This document shows positions 24,816 through 35,309 of a stretch of DNA of 64,000 nucleotides, in pieces (positions within the stretch are counted from its first letter, which is position 1; every line of letters begins with the position of its first letter). The DNA lies in assembly GCA_019454045.1 (NCBI GenBank), contig SKCR01051199.1:248001-312000 (forward strand), written 5' to 3'. This stretch comes from Zanthoxylum bungeanum. Its lineage: Eukaryota > Streptophyta > Magnoliopsida > Sapindales > Rutaceae. The notes beneath the pieces were generated by a model. The model saw nothing but the letters and a program-made list of their open reading frames with translations, did no database searches and was not told the origin of the DNA. The translations under genes were made by a program, and so were the position numbers.

Positions 24816-25195
24816 AGATGGCAAAATCTGAATCCATATTTGAATCTTGCTATATCTGATGCGGGTTTGGATTTGATTTTACGGACTTGGATATGCATCA
24901 ATTTTCTAAAAAATATATATAAATTTGAATGTGGATATATTTAATCCGGATATCCATAGTTATATTACATATAAAAAAAATTAAAAAAGTAATTTTGGAG
25001 TCGATTTTTTATTTTAAAATTTTAATTTAATTATATATATATATATATATATTATATAATATTTGAATATGTGTATCTAAAATCAGACCCACTGAGATTA
25101 GAATTCAGATTTATGTGAATTAGAAAAACTCATATTTAGATTCAAAATTCTTAACTATGTGGATCTAAACCGAACCCGGATCAGCTTACCGCTCC
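24816..25195. mobile_element. hAT-like MITE related to 8683-9078
   Basis: Starts GAGATGGCAAAATCTGAATCC and ends GGATCAGCTTACCGCTCCTA, forming imperfect inverted ends, with GGATAT/ATCCGGAT words in between and an (AT)n run near 25035-25062. Non-coding. Target duplication not clear. Confidence 0.45.
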
Positions 25196-26471
25196 TAACA
25201 GTGTTGAAGAATAACAAATAAAATATGAATAGAGATGGACCTCACTGTTAAGAAAAGACATGCATCTCACTTCAAACCCTGTTTGAGATCGTGATATAAA
25301 AAGTTCAAATTGTGGCAATGGACTGGGTCAGGCTCGGGATTTGAGCCCGATAATAATTGGAAAAGTCTAAGCCCGGCCCGTCTTGGGCTTTTTCTGATTC
25401 GGTTTTTTTAATATCCAAATCGGTAATAATTCAACTCTTATATATTAAAACATATCAATAAGTAATCAAGAATAAAATGTCAATTCCTAAAAGATACATA
25501 CACTAAGGATAAAAAAATTTAGGTATTAATAATTATTTTTTGTTATGAATCCGACTCAGGCTCGGTCCCGACCAGTGGCTTTTTAATCCCGAGCCCGGAT
25601 TTTTTTACCTCAAATTCACTTAATTGAGTGTTTGGAGCATGTTTAGCACTTGACATTATACAATATTAGAATCTATAATCCAATCTCAAACCTACAAAAT
25701 GACTGTTCATTGTAATTATATAATTGAGATATTATTAATTTTGGGTTTCCTAAGATTCAAAGGCACCCAACAATTTTCTTTCTCAAAATAAGCAAATACA
25801 CCTTTTGGCATAAATGCCCCCCTTCTCCTCAAACAAACACTTGAAACATTTTTTTCGAACGGGGGTTTCGCAAAAAAGCTGTTGCAGGTGTCGCAAAAGT
25901 AATCGTAAGTATTGTAAAAGGCCAAAATTTATGACAGACATTTGCAACTGGTCTTTGTGATATTTGTGACATCTCGCAAAAAATGTCAATAACTTACTGC
26001 CACGACAATGGCAATGAGTTAGATGGTGATATTTTCTGATTATTATTTTTTAAAAGATTAGATGAAAAAGAAGGGTAATTTTGTCTTAAGATAGATAAGT
26101 TTGCTAATTTTTAGTGAGAAAATTTTTATATAACGTTTGGTATAGAGTTTTATAAACTTAAAAATTAGCTTATATTATTATTATAATACTTATAAGATAA
26201 CGTATACTCTCAATCGATATTCTCAACCAAATGGTATATTTTTTAGTTTGAAAACACCTGATTTTGATAATTTCTTTATATAATTTTACAAAATTGATAA
26301 ACTTACAAAAATATATACAAAACACCAAATCCAAATAAAATTTGTCCAACAGTAAAGTTATTTTATCATGAAGTAATTTTTTTTTTTATTTGTAATATTT
26401 TTATATAAATTTTGTATAACTTTGTTTTTTGTTTTTTGTTTGTATGATACTCATTTCTTTAATTGGATAAA
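25196..26471. other. intergenic, with one possible GC-word MITE
   Basis: 25316-25610 has GGCTCGGGATTTGAGCCCG and GCCCGGCCCG words at one end and AGGCTCGG...GAGCCCGG at the other, resembling the MITE at 24181, but the ends are not defined. The rest is AT-rich. A 69-codon minus frame at 25716-25925 resembles no family I know. No gene is supported. Confidence 0.4.
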
Positions 26472-27532
26472 TAAGGTTAGACTCGGCCACGGTTCCGGTT
26501 CGGAACAGAAACAAAACCATAATCGAACCGATAGGAACTGATCGGTTCTGATTCCAACCAATTCCGATTCTGAAACCGCAATCAGATTTTTCGGTTCGAT
26601 TAGGGTTCGGCCCTAGCCGAATCGAGTAGAATTGGACGGTTCGAATCGGAACCATTGGAACCGTTGACCGGTGTTGTCACATGCATATAACGCAAGCGCA
26701 CGTATCGTTCAAGTAGTATAAAAAGTATCGATCCCACGATGACTTATTACCTAAGCTATTAATATTATGAGACCAAATGATTACAAGTATCTAACAGATT
26801 GATTGTTTGATTGAGTGGTGACTTTAAAATTAAAACAAGTAAATAAAATTGCGCGAAAGTAGGTTGAGGAAAATTCAAATTTATAAAACTATCCAGGATT
26901 GTGAATCATTCCAATATCTTTTTTAAAAGATGAAGTAGTTATTTTATGTTTGTGTAATATATTGGTTTACTAACCTGGAACACGAAGATTATACAAAAGC
27001 CTATGTCGATTGTCAGATGCAAATACCCAGTATAACCCAATTGAATCATATGTCTATGTCAATCAAATTACCTGGATTCATTAAGATTAAGTTCCAATTG
27101 TGGTTACCCCCGCCTGACAGGTATATGTCTATCTTGTAAGTAAATCTATTAAAAGGTTATTTATCCTCAAGGAAGATCGTGGGCTATTAAGTCTAAGGCT
27201 GAAACCAAAAATTACTTTGTCAAGTTTATTTTAGATTTACCAGATCAATCTTATTAGTGGCCAGTTAACAAGAAGCATTAAGTTTAAGACTTAATAAGTA
27301 AACCTTTATATTACCTAAACTATAAAATAACCCCTGATAAACCGGTGATATTGGATTTCATTACAACCCCAGATAATTGTCTTAGCTACGACTCATATCT
27401 AAGGCTAGTAAAAACTTACAAAAACATAAAATAAAATGCTGAAAATAAAATACTGGAAAGTAAATAAAGAAAATTACAATAAAAGAAAATGTTAGGGTTA
27501 GAGGTTCCACTTTTATTACTACTATTATAAAA

Positions 27533-27811
27533 TCTCCCTTAATATAATATATTAAGTTGTGTGATATTTCCAACTAGCCATATAAACGGTGACCTACTTA
27601 AGTCAAATTAAGTCCAACCGGCCATAAAGACGGTATCACTATTTGTCCATAAACCAGCCATATAGGCGGTAATTACCAACCGATCAACCAGGCGGTATCC
27701 ATGCTTAGTCAGGTTAAAAACCAGTTTATAATAATTACCAACCGACCAATATAGCGGTATCCTTGTTAAGTCAAATTTTAAATAGTTAATATATTATAAT
27801 TAAGAGAGATT
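27533..27811 (-). repeat. inverted repeat enclosing five degenerate GCCATATAGGCGGTA units
   Basis: ATCTCCCTTAATATAATATATTAA at the left is matched inverted by TTAATATATTATAATTAAGAGAGAT at the right, so the transcript could form a long stem. The loop has five related units of the AACCAGCCATATAGGCGGTA type at about 27570, 27617, 27653, 27680 and 27738. The right LTR has the same layout at 37893-38172. Confidence 0.65.
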
Positions 27812-28040
27812 AATCTAAATAGCAATAATAAAATCTTTCCATTTCACCCTAGCAGGGGGAAGTTACCTCCTCATTGTTGAATAGTAAAAACTAAAAAAGT
27901 AAAGAAAGTAAATTACTATTACATAAAGTAATTAAAATTAATTACAAAACTGAAATTAAAATAAACTAGATACAAACTCCTTATTTACATCAGAAAATTC
28001 AGAGAGAAATGTACATCTGAAACTGAAATTTCGAGATGAA

Positions 28041-28562
28041 TTTATAGGGGTCAATAAGCCTCACGCGTCGCGACGCGTGGATTACTCTTGCGTCGGGACG
28101 CTGCCACATGTCATGCTTTGATTGGCTGCTTTGGATTCTTATCTGCTGACGTGGCATTTTGGATGATTAACTCAATAATTGTGCTGACGTGGCGATGACG
28201 TGGTGATGATGTGGCGATATGGATTGTCGACACCATAGGATTGCGACACGTGGCACGCTGTGATTGGCTGATGATGACGTGGCTGACACGTGGCACATTG
28301 ACTTGGCATGTTGCTGATGTGGACACCTACATGGCTGACACGTGGCGATGGCGATTGTCGGCATCATAGGATGATGACATGTGGCACGGTGCACGTTAGC
28401 AGATCAGCTGTGATGTTGACACGTGGCAAGGTGCACGTTAGCAAGTTCCGGCGCACGTTAGCAAGTTCAAACTTCTCAGATTTTGACACGTGTCCCCGGC
28501 GCATTTTAGCAGCTTCCGGCACACGTTAGGCGTTGCGACGCGGGCTGCGCGTCGCGACGCAC
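28041..28562 (-). promoter_or_regulatory. LTR promoter of element A: G-box/ABRE array and TATA box
   Basis: Sense-strand TATAAA is at 28047-28041. Upstream in U3 are five CACGTG hexamers, starting at 28247, 28287, 28339, 28420 and 28487, four of them within ACACGTGGC. There are also several TGACGTGGC boxes (28147, 28185, 28196, 28275) and GCACGTTAGC words. ACACGTGGC is the consensus of abscisic-acid response elements bound by bZIP factors. The right LTR has seven CACGTG sites. That the array gives ABA or stress response is inference. Confidence 0.65.
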
Positions 28563-28750
28563 CAAATGACGAATTTGCCATTTGTTGTCCTTTTTCACTA
28601 TTTTGGCCCTAAATCACCTCCAAAATGTCCTGAAACTTTATTTATCTACAAAATAACACAAAACACATCAAAATATTCACAAAACTCAAGAAACTATACA
28701 AAATATTAGGTCAAATGAGTGGGAAATAATGATACATTTACCACTCATCA

Positions 28751-28764
28751 CACCTCCAAACCTA
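28751..28764 (-). other. polypurine tract of element A
   Basis: Sense-strand AGGTTTGGAGGTG directly before the 3' LTR, the typical Athila form (usually a TTTGGGGGTG-like tract). Confidence 0.8.
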
Positions 28765-29335
28765 ACATTTTGCTAGTCCTCGAGCAAAACATAAAATAAA
28801 ATAACATAAAAATAAAATTAAGCTATGCCACTTTCGTAGGGATCACGGTTGCATTTAGCGTATGCAACAAGCCTTTAAACCTCTAATTGTCCATAGTGGA
28901 TGAGTTGTAGTCTCGTGAGGGTTTACATCAATGATACCCACAAACATTTTACAAAAGTAAAAAGATAGTAAAACTAATGCACACAAAAGCAAAAAGACAA
29001 GAGAAAATAGAATAAAGAAGTTAGTGACTAAGCATGTGAAACTTCTACTCCAAGTTACTAGTTGTTTTGTTTCTTTATAAATTACTGAATAAATAAATTA
29101 TCCGATTATATTTACCATTCTCCATATACACAGTTAACAAAATATTAATCAACTCATTTTTGCCCACAATAGTCACAAGTGCAGTTGAGAAGAGAGTAAT
29201 ATTTTTGTCCTAAAGTTTTATCAAAATTCACACCTTTTTGCAGCAATGGAATAATTTTTCTTATTTTTCTTATTTTTTTTCTTTCTTTTTGATTTTTTGA
29301 TTTTTTTTTATTTATATACAATATCTTTCGTCTAT

Positions 29336-29540
29336 GTACCGAGCGTTGGGTCGATGGCTCCCAAACCACTTGGCTTTAGGGTACCAGGTGTTAAGACACC
29401 CCTACGGACTTAATCAAACTTCATATATATATATATATTTTTGCAACCTCTTTGATCCATGTAGCGAGCGTTATGTCAATGACTCCCAAACCAGTTGGCT
29501 TTAGGGTAGTAGGTGTTAAAACACCCCTACAGACTTAATA
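29336..29540 (-). repeat. duplicated block with GGTGTTAAGACACC hairpin
   Basis: Two copies of about 78 bp (29336-29413 and 29460-29540) share GAGCGTT, ACTCCCAAACC, TTGGCTTTAGGGTA and a GGTGTTAAGACACC hairpin. Element B has the same pair at 46846-46925 and 46988-47063, so the duplication predates the split of A and B. Confidence 0.75.
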
Positions 29541-30003
29541 ACCTGGATTTCAGACGTTTTGTTTTGTTTTTTTTTACTCCATCGCTTTTCATAGATGTTT
29601 CCTCCATTTAAAATAGAACACTGAATATTACAAACTTGTCAATTACAGCTCATGTCTGTATGTTACCATGTATGTTGATAATATCTGTCAACTAAGCATA
29701 TGAAGATCCATTTTAGTTAGTTTTATGGACAATTTTCAAATTAAATAATTTAAAATGAAATAAACAAAAATTAACTTGTTCCGAAATAGGTTGAGATACG
29801 TCTCAGGAGTGGAAACTCCTTACACAACTATCTCACACCAATTTCACCCGATTAATCAAATTAAAAACATAAAAACACAAAATATTTTTTGATTTTTGTA
29901 AAAAATTTCAATTTTTTTGTATTTTCAAAAAATTTTGGACTAAAAAAAAACAAGAAAAATAACAAGATACTAGTCAACTATTCCTCACCCCAAAACCTAA
30001 ATG

Positions 30004-30023
30004 AGACATTGTCCTCAATGTCT
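30004..30023 (-). other. stem-loop downstream of LOG in element A
   Basis: AGACATTG, TCCT loop, CAATGTCT: an 8-bp perfect stem about 50 bases past the LOG stop. Element C has CTTACATTG-TCCT-CAATGTAAG at 63956-63977 and B a decayed version at 46075-46094. Confidence 0.75.
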
Positions 30024-30071
30024 TAAAAGTAGAAGTATGAGTTTAGAAGATAGTACATGGTTAGCTGAAAT

Positions 30072-30736
30072 TCAAAAGGGAAAATAAAGATTAAGATCCA
30101 GATTTATCTGACGCTTCTTACCACGATCATCATCGGACCATTTTATCTTGGAAAGGATATGATCAATTTGTGGTTCAAAGGCTAAGATTTGATCAATTAA
30201 ATCCGGGGCAGTTCTGGCAGTGAAGAGAAGTTCTTTTAAAGGTTTTGACACGAACCCATTTCTCCGGGCATCATCAAGAAACACACAAAGAAAATCATAA
30301 AATCCTTCAACATTGTACAGTCCAAGCGGTTTCTGGTGTATGTGCAGGTTCGCCCAAGATAACACTGTAAAAATTTCCTCCAAGATGCCCAGGCCACCTA
30401 GCAAACCAATAAAAGCATCAGCACGGTTAATCATTTCTACAGTCGTTCAGACATATCTGGTACAATTAGTTCCTATTTGTTTGATGATCCAATAAGATTT
30501 GCCTCCGCCAAGGGTTTTGGGATGATTCCCAAAACTTGACTGTCTCCATCCTGTACGGCCTTTGAAACGATGCCCATTAATCCAAGATTGCCACCACCAT
30601 ATACTAAGTGCATATTCCTTTCAGCTAAGACTCGACCCAATTCTTGTGTTGCTGCTACGTATTGTGGCTTAGCACTAACACTAGTACCACAAAACACACA
30701 AATATTTTCAACTCGTCTTCTTGAAGTGGCTTCCAT
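30072..30736 (-). pseudogene. LOG-like cytokinin nucleotide phosphoribohydrolase carried by element A
   Basis: LOG enzymes hydrolyse cytokinin riboside 5'-monophosphates to free active cytokinin. The sense frame starts MEATSRRR at 30736 and shows NICVFCGTS near the N-terminus, ELGRVLAERNMHLVYGGGNLGLMG, then VLGIIPKPL. A small frameshift region at 30435-30475 precedes the second half (MINRADAF, SWANLHIHQKPLGLYNVEGFYDFL), which ends at 30072. About 215 codons, the usual LOG length. The catalytic PGGxGTxxE motif reads LGGLGILEE, so Pro and Thr are lost. No introns, whereas plant LOG genes have several, which points to capture from spliced RNA. It lies inside the element, sense strand, after ORF-X. 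Confidence 0.88.
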
Positions 30737-30980
30737 TTTTATCTGGATGTCTTCAAAAGTGCAATGATGAGTTGAATTTATAACACCTGAAAAGTAAAAA
30801 TAATAGCACTAGTACCTGCCAAATGATAATTATTAGTTAAACAGTAAAATAAACCGTGATAGTCAAAAAAATATGGATCATGTCGAAGAAAAATAAGAAA
30901 ATAACAAAACAAATCACAATTATTAGGAAAAGACAAAGATATATAATATTTACAAAAAAAAGTAGCGGCTAAAATGACGT

Positions 30981-31529
30981 CTATGCGTCAGGGACAAGCT
31001 TCCCATCCAATTTTCTTATAAATTGGCAAACAATGTCTTTTTGAGTCAGATTCCCGAGACTTAACTGTTGTCTTTCCTTTTGGAATTGTGTATATAACAC
31101 GCGAATTTCGTGATACACATATCCACTAGGATGCGTCTCAAGAGTTTTAGATATGTCATCCAAAGACTCCTTACTCAAGCCATCCCTAATGAAATTAATC
31201 TTATATTCATGATTATCAGACAACATTCCTAAAGAACGACAACGAGTATCACAAAATATACGAGCACATTTATAACAAACACCCATTCTTTTAGCTTTTC
31301 TCTTTTTAGCATAGGTGCTCCTTCCTAAACCAGGCAAATGTGAAATAAAAGAATCAGAAGACTCACCTTCCAATCGGACCGGTGCTTCAATAATCCAACG
31401 AATGTCATTAGGAATACCTTTAATCATCAGTAGCCTTATCTGTTCCAAGCGAGCTTTGTAAACTTTCATAAGAGATTTTTTAGAGAGAAAAGGAAATTGC
31501 TTGTGAAGATTTGCGAGAAATTTTTCCAT
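30981..31529 (-). CDS. ORF-X, unknown Cys-motif protein of element A
   Basis: An intact frame of 182 codons between integrase and LOG, while gag and pol around it are broken. I do not recognise the family. The N-terminal part is basic and helical in look (MEKFLANLHKQFPFLSKK). The middle has GIPNDIRW and SSDSFISHLPGLGRSTYAK. A CYKCARIFCDTRC motif at about residues 84-96 (CX2CX4CX3C) could bind zinc. The C-terminal part has LYTQFQKERQQLSLGNLTQKD and ends FIRKLDGKLVPDA. Element B has a broken copy at 44474-45019, matching from start to end including all four Cys. It occupies the place of the env-like third ORF of Athila elements but shows no signal peptide or membrane segment. Confidence 0.7.
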   Translation of the reverse strand: MEKFLANLHKQFPFLSKKSLMKVYKARLEQIRLLMIKGIPNDIRWIIEAPVRLEGESSDSFISHLPGLGRSTYAKKRKAKRMGVCYKCARIFCDTRCRSLGMLSDNHEYKINFIRDGLSKESLDDISKTLETHPSGYVYHEIRVLYTQFQKERQQLSLGNLTQKDIVCQFIRKLDGKLVPDA

Positions 31530-31667
31530 CCTGAAATGACTTTACCTGTAAAAACTAAGCACACAAAATTAAATCACACCAAATCATAATATATACACAA
31601 ATTGCATGGGTTGCCTCCCTGCTAGCGCTAAGTTTAACGTCGTCAGCTAGACGTGACCGTCCGATCA

Positions 31668-34600
31668 TTAAGCTGGATCTGAAAGTGTGACACTTTCTTT
31701 TTGTCGCTCAAATGATTCTCCCCAGTAGTGCTTGACACGCTGACTGTTAACCTTGAATGTTTCGTTGGTGTTGGGATCAAGTAACTCAACAGCTCCATAT
31801 GGTAAAACCTGAGTAATCACAAATGGCCCTGACCACCTTGATTTCAACTTTCCGAGGAACAATTTCAACCTTGAGTTGTATAATAAGACCTACTGCCTTG
31901 GTTCAAGTTGTCTGCGCACTATTTTTTTATCATGCCATTTCTTGGTATTTTCTTTGTATAATCTGGCATTCTCATAAGCTTGTAGACGAACTCCTCCAAT
32001 TCGTTGAGTTGGTGAAATTGTTTCTCTCCTGCAGCTTGTGGATCAAGATTCAACTTCTTCAGTGCCCAGTACGCCTTGTGTTCAAGTTCAACTAGCAGAT
32101 AGCACGCTTTCCCAAACACCATACGAAATGGGGACATACCAATAGTTGTCTTATAAGCTGTCCGGTAGGCCCATAATGCGTCATCCAGTTTTGTAGACCA
32201 GACCTCATTGTTGATCCAACGGTTCTCTCCAAGATTCTTTTGATCTCCCTATTTGAAAATTCAACTTGTCCAATTGACTGTGGATGGTAAGCAGTGGCAA
32301 CCTTATGAGTAACTCCGTATTTGGATAGGAGTGCATCAAAGTATCTGTTGCAGAAATGTGAACCACCATCACTAATAATTGCACGAGGTGTTCCAAAGCG
32401 AGTGAAAATATTCTTTTTAAGGAACTTGATCACCACTTTTGAATCATTGGATGGCAGTGCAATTGTTTCAACCCATTTAGAGACGTAGTCTACTGCAACC
32501 AGTATGTACAAGTTTCTGAATGATGGAACAAAGGGTCCCATAAAATCAATACCCCATACATCAAATATTTCCACTTCCAGAATGTTTTGCAAATGTCATT
32601 CATTTATTCTCGAAATATTCTCCGTTCTCTGGCACATGTCACATTGAAGAGCAAAAAAATAAGCATCTTTAAAAAGAGTGGGCCAGAACAAACCTGATTG
32701 TAGGACTTTGGTTGCAGTTTTATTCCTGCTGAAGTGTCCACCATATGGTCATGAATGATAGTGTAGTAGAACACTGTTGACCTCCTCATGTGGAACACAC
32801 TGTCTCAGTAATTGATCAGCACAACGTTTGAACAGGTACGGCTCATCCCAAACATAGTGTTTGACTTCTTTGAAGAATTTCTTTCGTTGCCGAGTTGTCC
32901 ATTCCAATGGCCATTTTCCTGATAGTATGTAGTTGACATAGTCAGCATACCAAGGGACTTCTTGCTGTTTCATGGCAAACAGTTGTTCATCTGGAAAAGT
33001 TTATTTGATTGTCAATTCTTTTCCAGCTGTTTCTCCATTTTCGAGCCTCGATAAGTGATCTGCCACTTGATTTTATGTCTCTTTCCTGTCTATGATCTCC
33101 ACGTCAAATTCTTACAGAAGAAGTATCCAACGGATCAATCTGGACTTGGCATCTTTCTTGGTGATCAAATACTTGATTGATGAATGATCTGTATAGACCA
33201 CCACCTTGGGACCCAGCAGATAAGATCGAATTTGTCAAAAGCAAACACAATTGCGAGCAACTCCTTTTCAGTGGTTGTGTAGTTGAGTTGAGCTTCATTC
33301 ATAGTTCTGCAGGAGTAGTAAATGGTGTGGAAAATATTTGCTTTGTGTTGTCCCAAAACTGCACCTACAGTAAAATCACTAGCATCGCACATCACCTCAA
33401 ATGGAAGGGTCCAGTATGGTGCTACAATGATGGGGGCATAAACCAGCTTCTTTTTTAAGATCTTAAAAGCTTCCTGGCATTCTTTGGTGAAGTTGAAAGG
33501 CACATCATTCTCCAGAAAATTCCACATAGGCTTAGCAATCTTGGAAAAGTATTTGATAAACCTTCTGTAAAAACCTGCATGTCCGAGAAAACTCTGAATC
33601 CTTTTAACAGATGTGGTGGAGGTAATTTTTCAATTGTCTCGATCTTTGCTTTGTCTACCTCGATTCCCTTTTGTGAGATCCGATGTCCCAGAACAATGCC
33701 TTTCTGTACCATGAAGTGGCATTTCTCCCAATTAAGTATCAGGTTGGTATCTTCCCATCTTTGTAACACATGTTCCAGATTTTGCAAGGAGTGATCAAAA
33801 GAGTCTCCAAATACAGAGAAGTCATCCATAAAAACCTCTATACTCTACTCCAGTATGTCTGAGAAGGTGGCCATCATGCAAAGCTGAAATGTGACACGGG
33901 CATTACATAATCCAAATGGCATCCTTCGGAAAGCAAAAGTACCATACGGACATGTAAATGTGGTTTTCTTCTGATCTTCTGGTGCGATGGCAATTTGATT
34001 GTACCCTGAATCTTCGTTTAGAAAGCAATCGAACTCATGTACCGCCAGTCTGTCTAGCATCTTATCAATGAATGGCAGCGTAAAATGGTCTTTCCTTGTT
34101 GCTTTGTTCGACTTCCGGTAGTCCATGCATACTCTCCATTCAGTCACTGTTCTTGTTGGAATGATCTCGTTCTTTTCATTTGTGGCAACAATAATTCCTT
34201 CTTTCTTCAGTACACACTACATAGGACTCAACTAACTGATGTCTGGGATGGGGTAAATGATGCCAGCATCCAACCATTTGATGATTTCTTTCTTCACGAC
34301 CTCCTTCATGATTGGATCGAGTCTCCGTTGATGCTCCACTGTGGGTTTGTACTCATCATTCATCAGAATCTTGTGCATGCAAAATGATGAACTAATGCCT
34401 CAAATGTCTGCTATAGTCCAGCCAATGGCTCTTTTGTGTTCTCATAACACTCTCAGCAACTTTTCTTTCCATCTCCAATGTTAGTGAAGAATAAATAATA
34501 ACAGGTAATTCAGAAGAGTTTCCAAGAAATGCATACATGAGATGGCTTAGGAGTAACTTTAGCTCTAGCTGTGGTGGTTCTTCAATTGAAGGCTTGATTT

Positions 34601-34715
34601 GGTCTTTCTTCGGGAGTTCCAGACTTTCAATTTGTGGTGTTGATTTGAAACGGAATGGCTTGTCCAGATAGTTGATACATTCTAAAATTTCAGCATCTAA
34701 CTCGCTGTCAGTCAT
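31668..34715 (-). pseudogene. Athila-type RT, RNase H and integrase, broken
   Basis: In sense order: a pre-RT stretch (34715-34392), reverse transcriptase with MDYRKSNKATRKDHFTLPF and GTFAFRRMPFGLCNA (34147-33845), FMDD catalytic motif near 33838 and VLGHRIS (33829-33455), RNase H with CDASDFTVGAVLG (33527-33165), integrase zinc region (32973-32749) and integrase core with [17 protein letters not shown] and a [11 protein letters not shown] segment carrying the catalytic Glu (32592-32092), then an integrase C-terminal part with SRWSGPFVI (31868-31668). Each sits in a separate open piece, with many frameshifts and stops between, so no active polymerase is made. Confidence 0.92.
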
Positions 34716-34886
34716 GTTGGTGATGCAAGCTTCAAGTTTATCTGTGGGAATTGTATCAGTATCCTTGATGATACTATCAAAAACATCAATTCTGAAACAT
34801 TCTTCCTCCTTTTTATCGCTCAGGAATTTAATGGCTTTGAAAACATTAAAGGTAACTTCTTGGTCCTAAACTTTCATGGTTAGTTC

Positions 34887-35300
34887 TCATTTTTGCACAT
34901 CAATAACAGTTCGACCTATAGCCAAAAATGGTCTCCCCATGATGATAGGTACATCTTTGTCTTCCTCCATGTCAAGGATAATGAAATCTGCTGGGAGAAT
35001 GAGTTTGTCAACTTTGACCAGCACATCTTCAACCACTCCTCTCGGAAATACGAGTGTTTGATCAGCAAGTTGCAAAGAGACTGAGGTAGGCATTGCTTCT
35101 CCAATTTGCAATTTCCTGTAAATAGAAAAAGGAATTAAGTTAACACTAGCACCTAAGTCACATAAAGCCTTACCGATATAATGTTCTCCAATGGTGCATG
35201 GGACAGTAAAACTGTCAGGATTTTTCAACTTTGGGGGAAGTTTCTTATGTATGATGGCGATGCATTCTTCTGTCAATGCTACTGTCTCGTAATCTCTCAA
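34887..35300 (-). pseudogene. Athila-type aspartic protease segment
   Basis: Sense frame of 137 codons with the active-site motif CDLGASVNLIPFS near residue 47 and the second conserved part VPIIMGRPFLAIGRTVIDV near the end. It is part of the original gag-pol polyprotein, cut from its neighbours by stops. Confidence 0.88.
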
Positions 35301-35309
35301 TCTCCGTTT

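Larger units (their letters stand above)
26665..28750 (-). repeat. 3' LTR of element A
   Basis: 2086 bp. In sense direction: U3 with the ACGT-box array (28562 down to 28147), TATA box (28047-28041), then a region bracketed by an inverted repeat (27533-27811), then an A-rich part to the end at 26665. Confidence 0.93.
28765..30071 (-). other. 3' untranslated region of element A
   Basis: Non-coding part between the LOG stop codon and the PPT. It includes a block at 28826-28945 (CCACTTTCGTAGGGATCACG) also found in element C at 62986-63105, two copies of an 80-bp block, and a perfect stem-loop at 30004-30023. T-rich tracts and an (AT)n run (29425-29440) fill the rest. Confidence 0.7.

Noticed and set aside
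25716..25989. Two overlapping minus-strand frames with Cys and Lys-rich words
   Set aside because: Short, no family resemblance, no splice or promoter context; consistent with chance in AT-rich DNA.
30072..30736. LOG in element A as an active host gene
   Set aside because: Frameshifts at 30435-30475 and loss of Pro and Thr in the catalytic motif; it lies wholly inside the retrotransposon and lacks introns.
32205..35104. Many plus- and minus-strand frames over the pol region of element A
   Set aside because: They are other-frame shadows of the RT, RNase H, integrase and protease segments.
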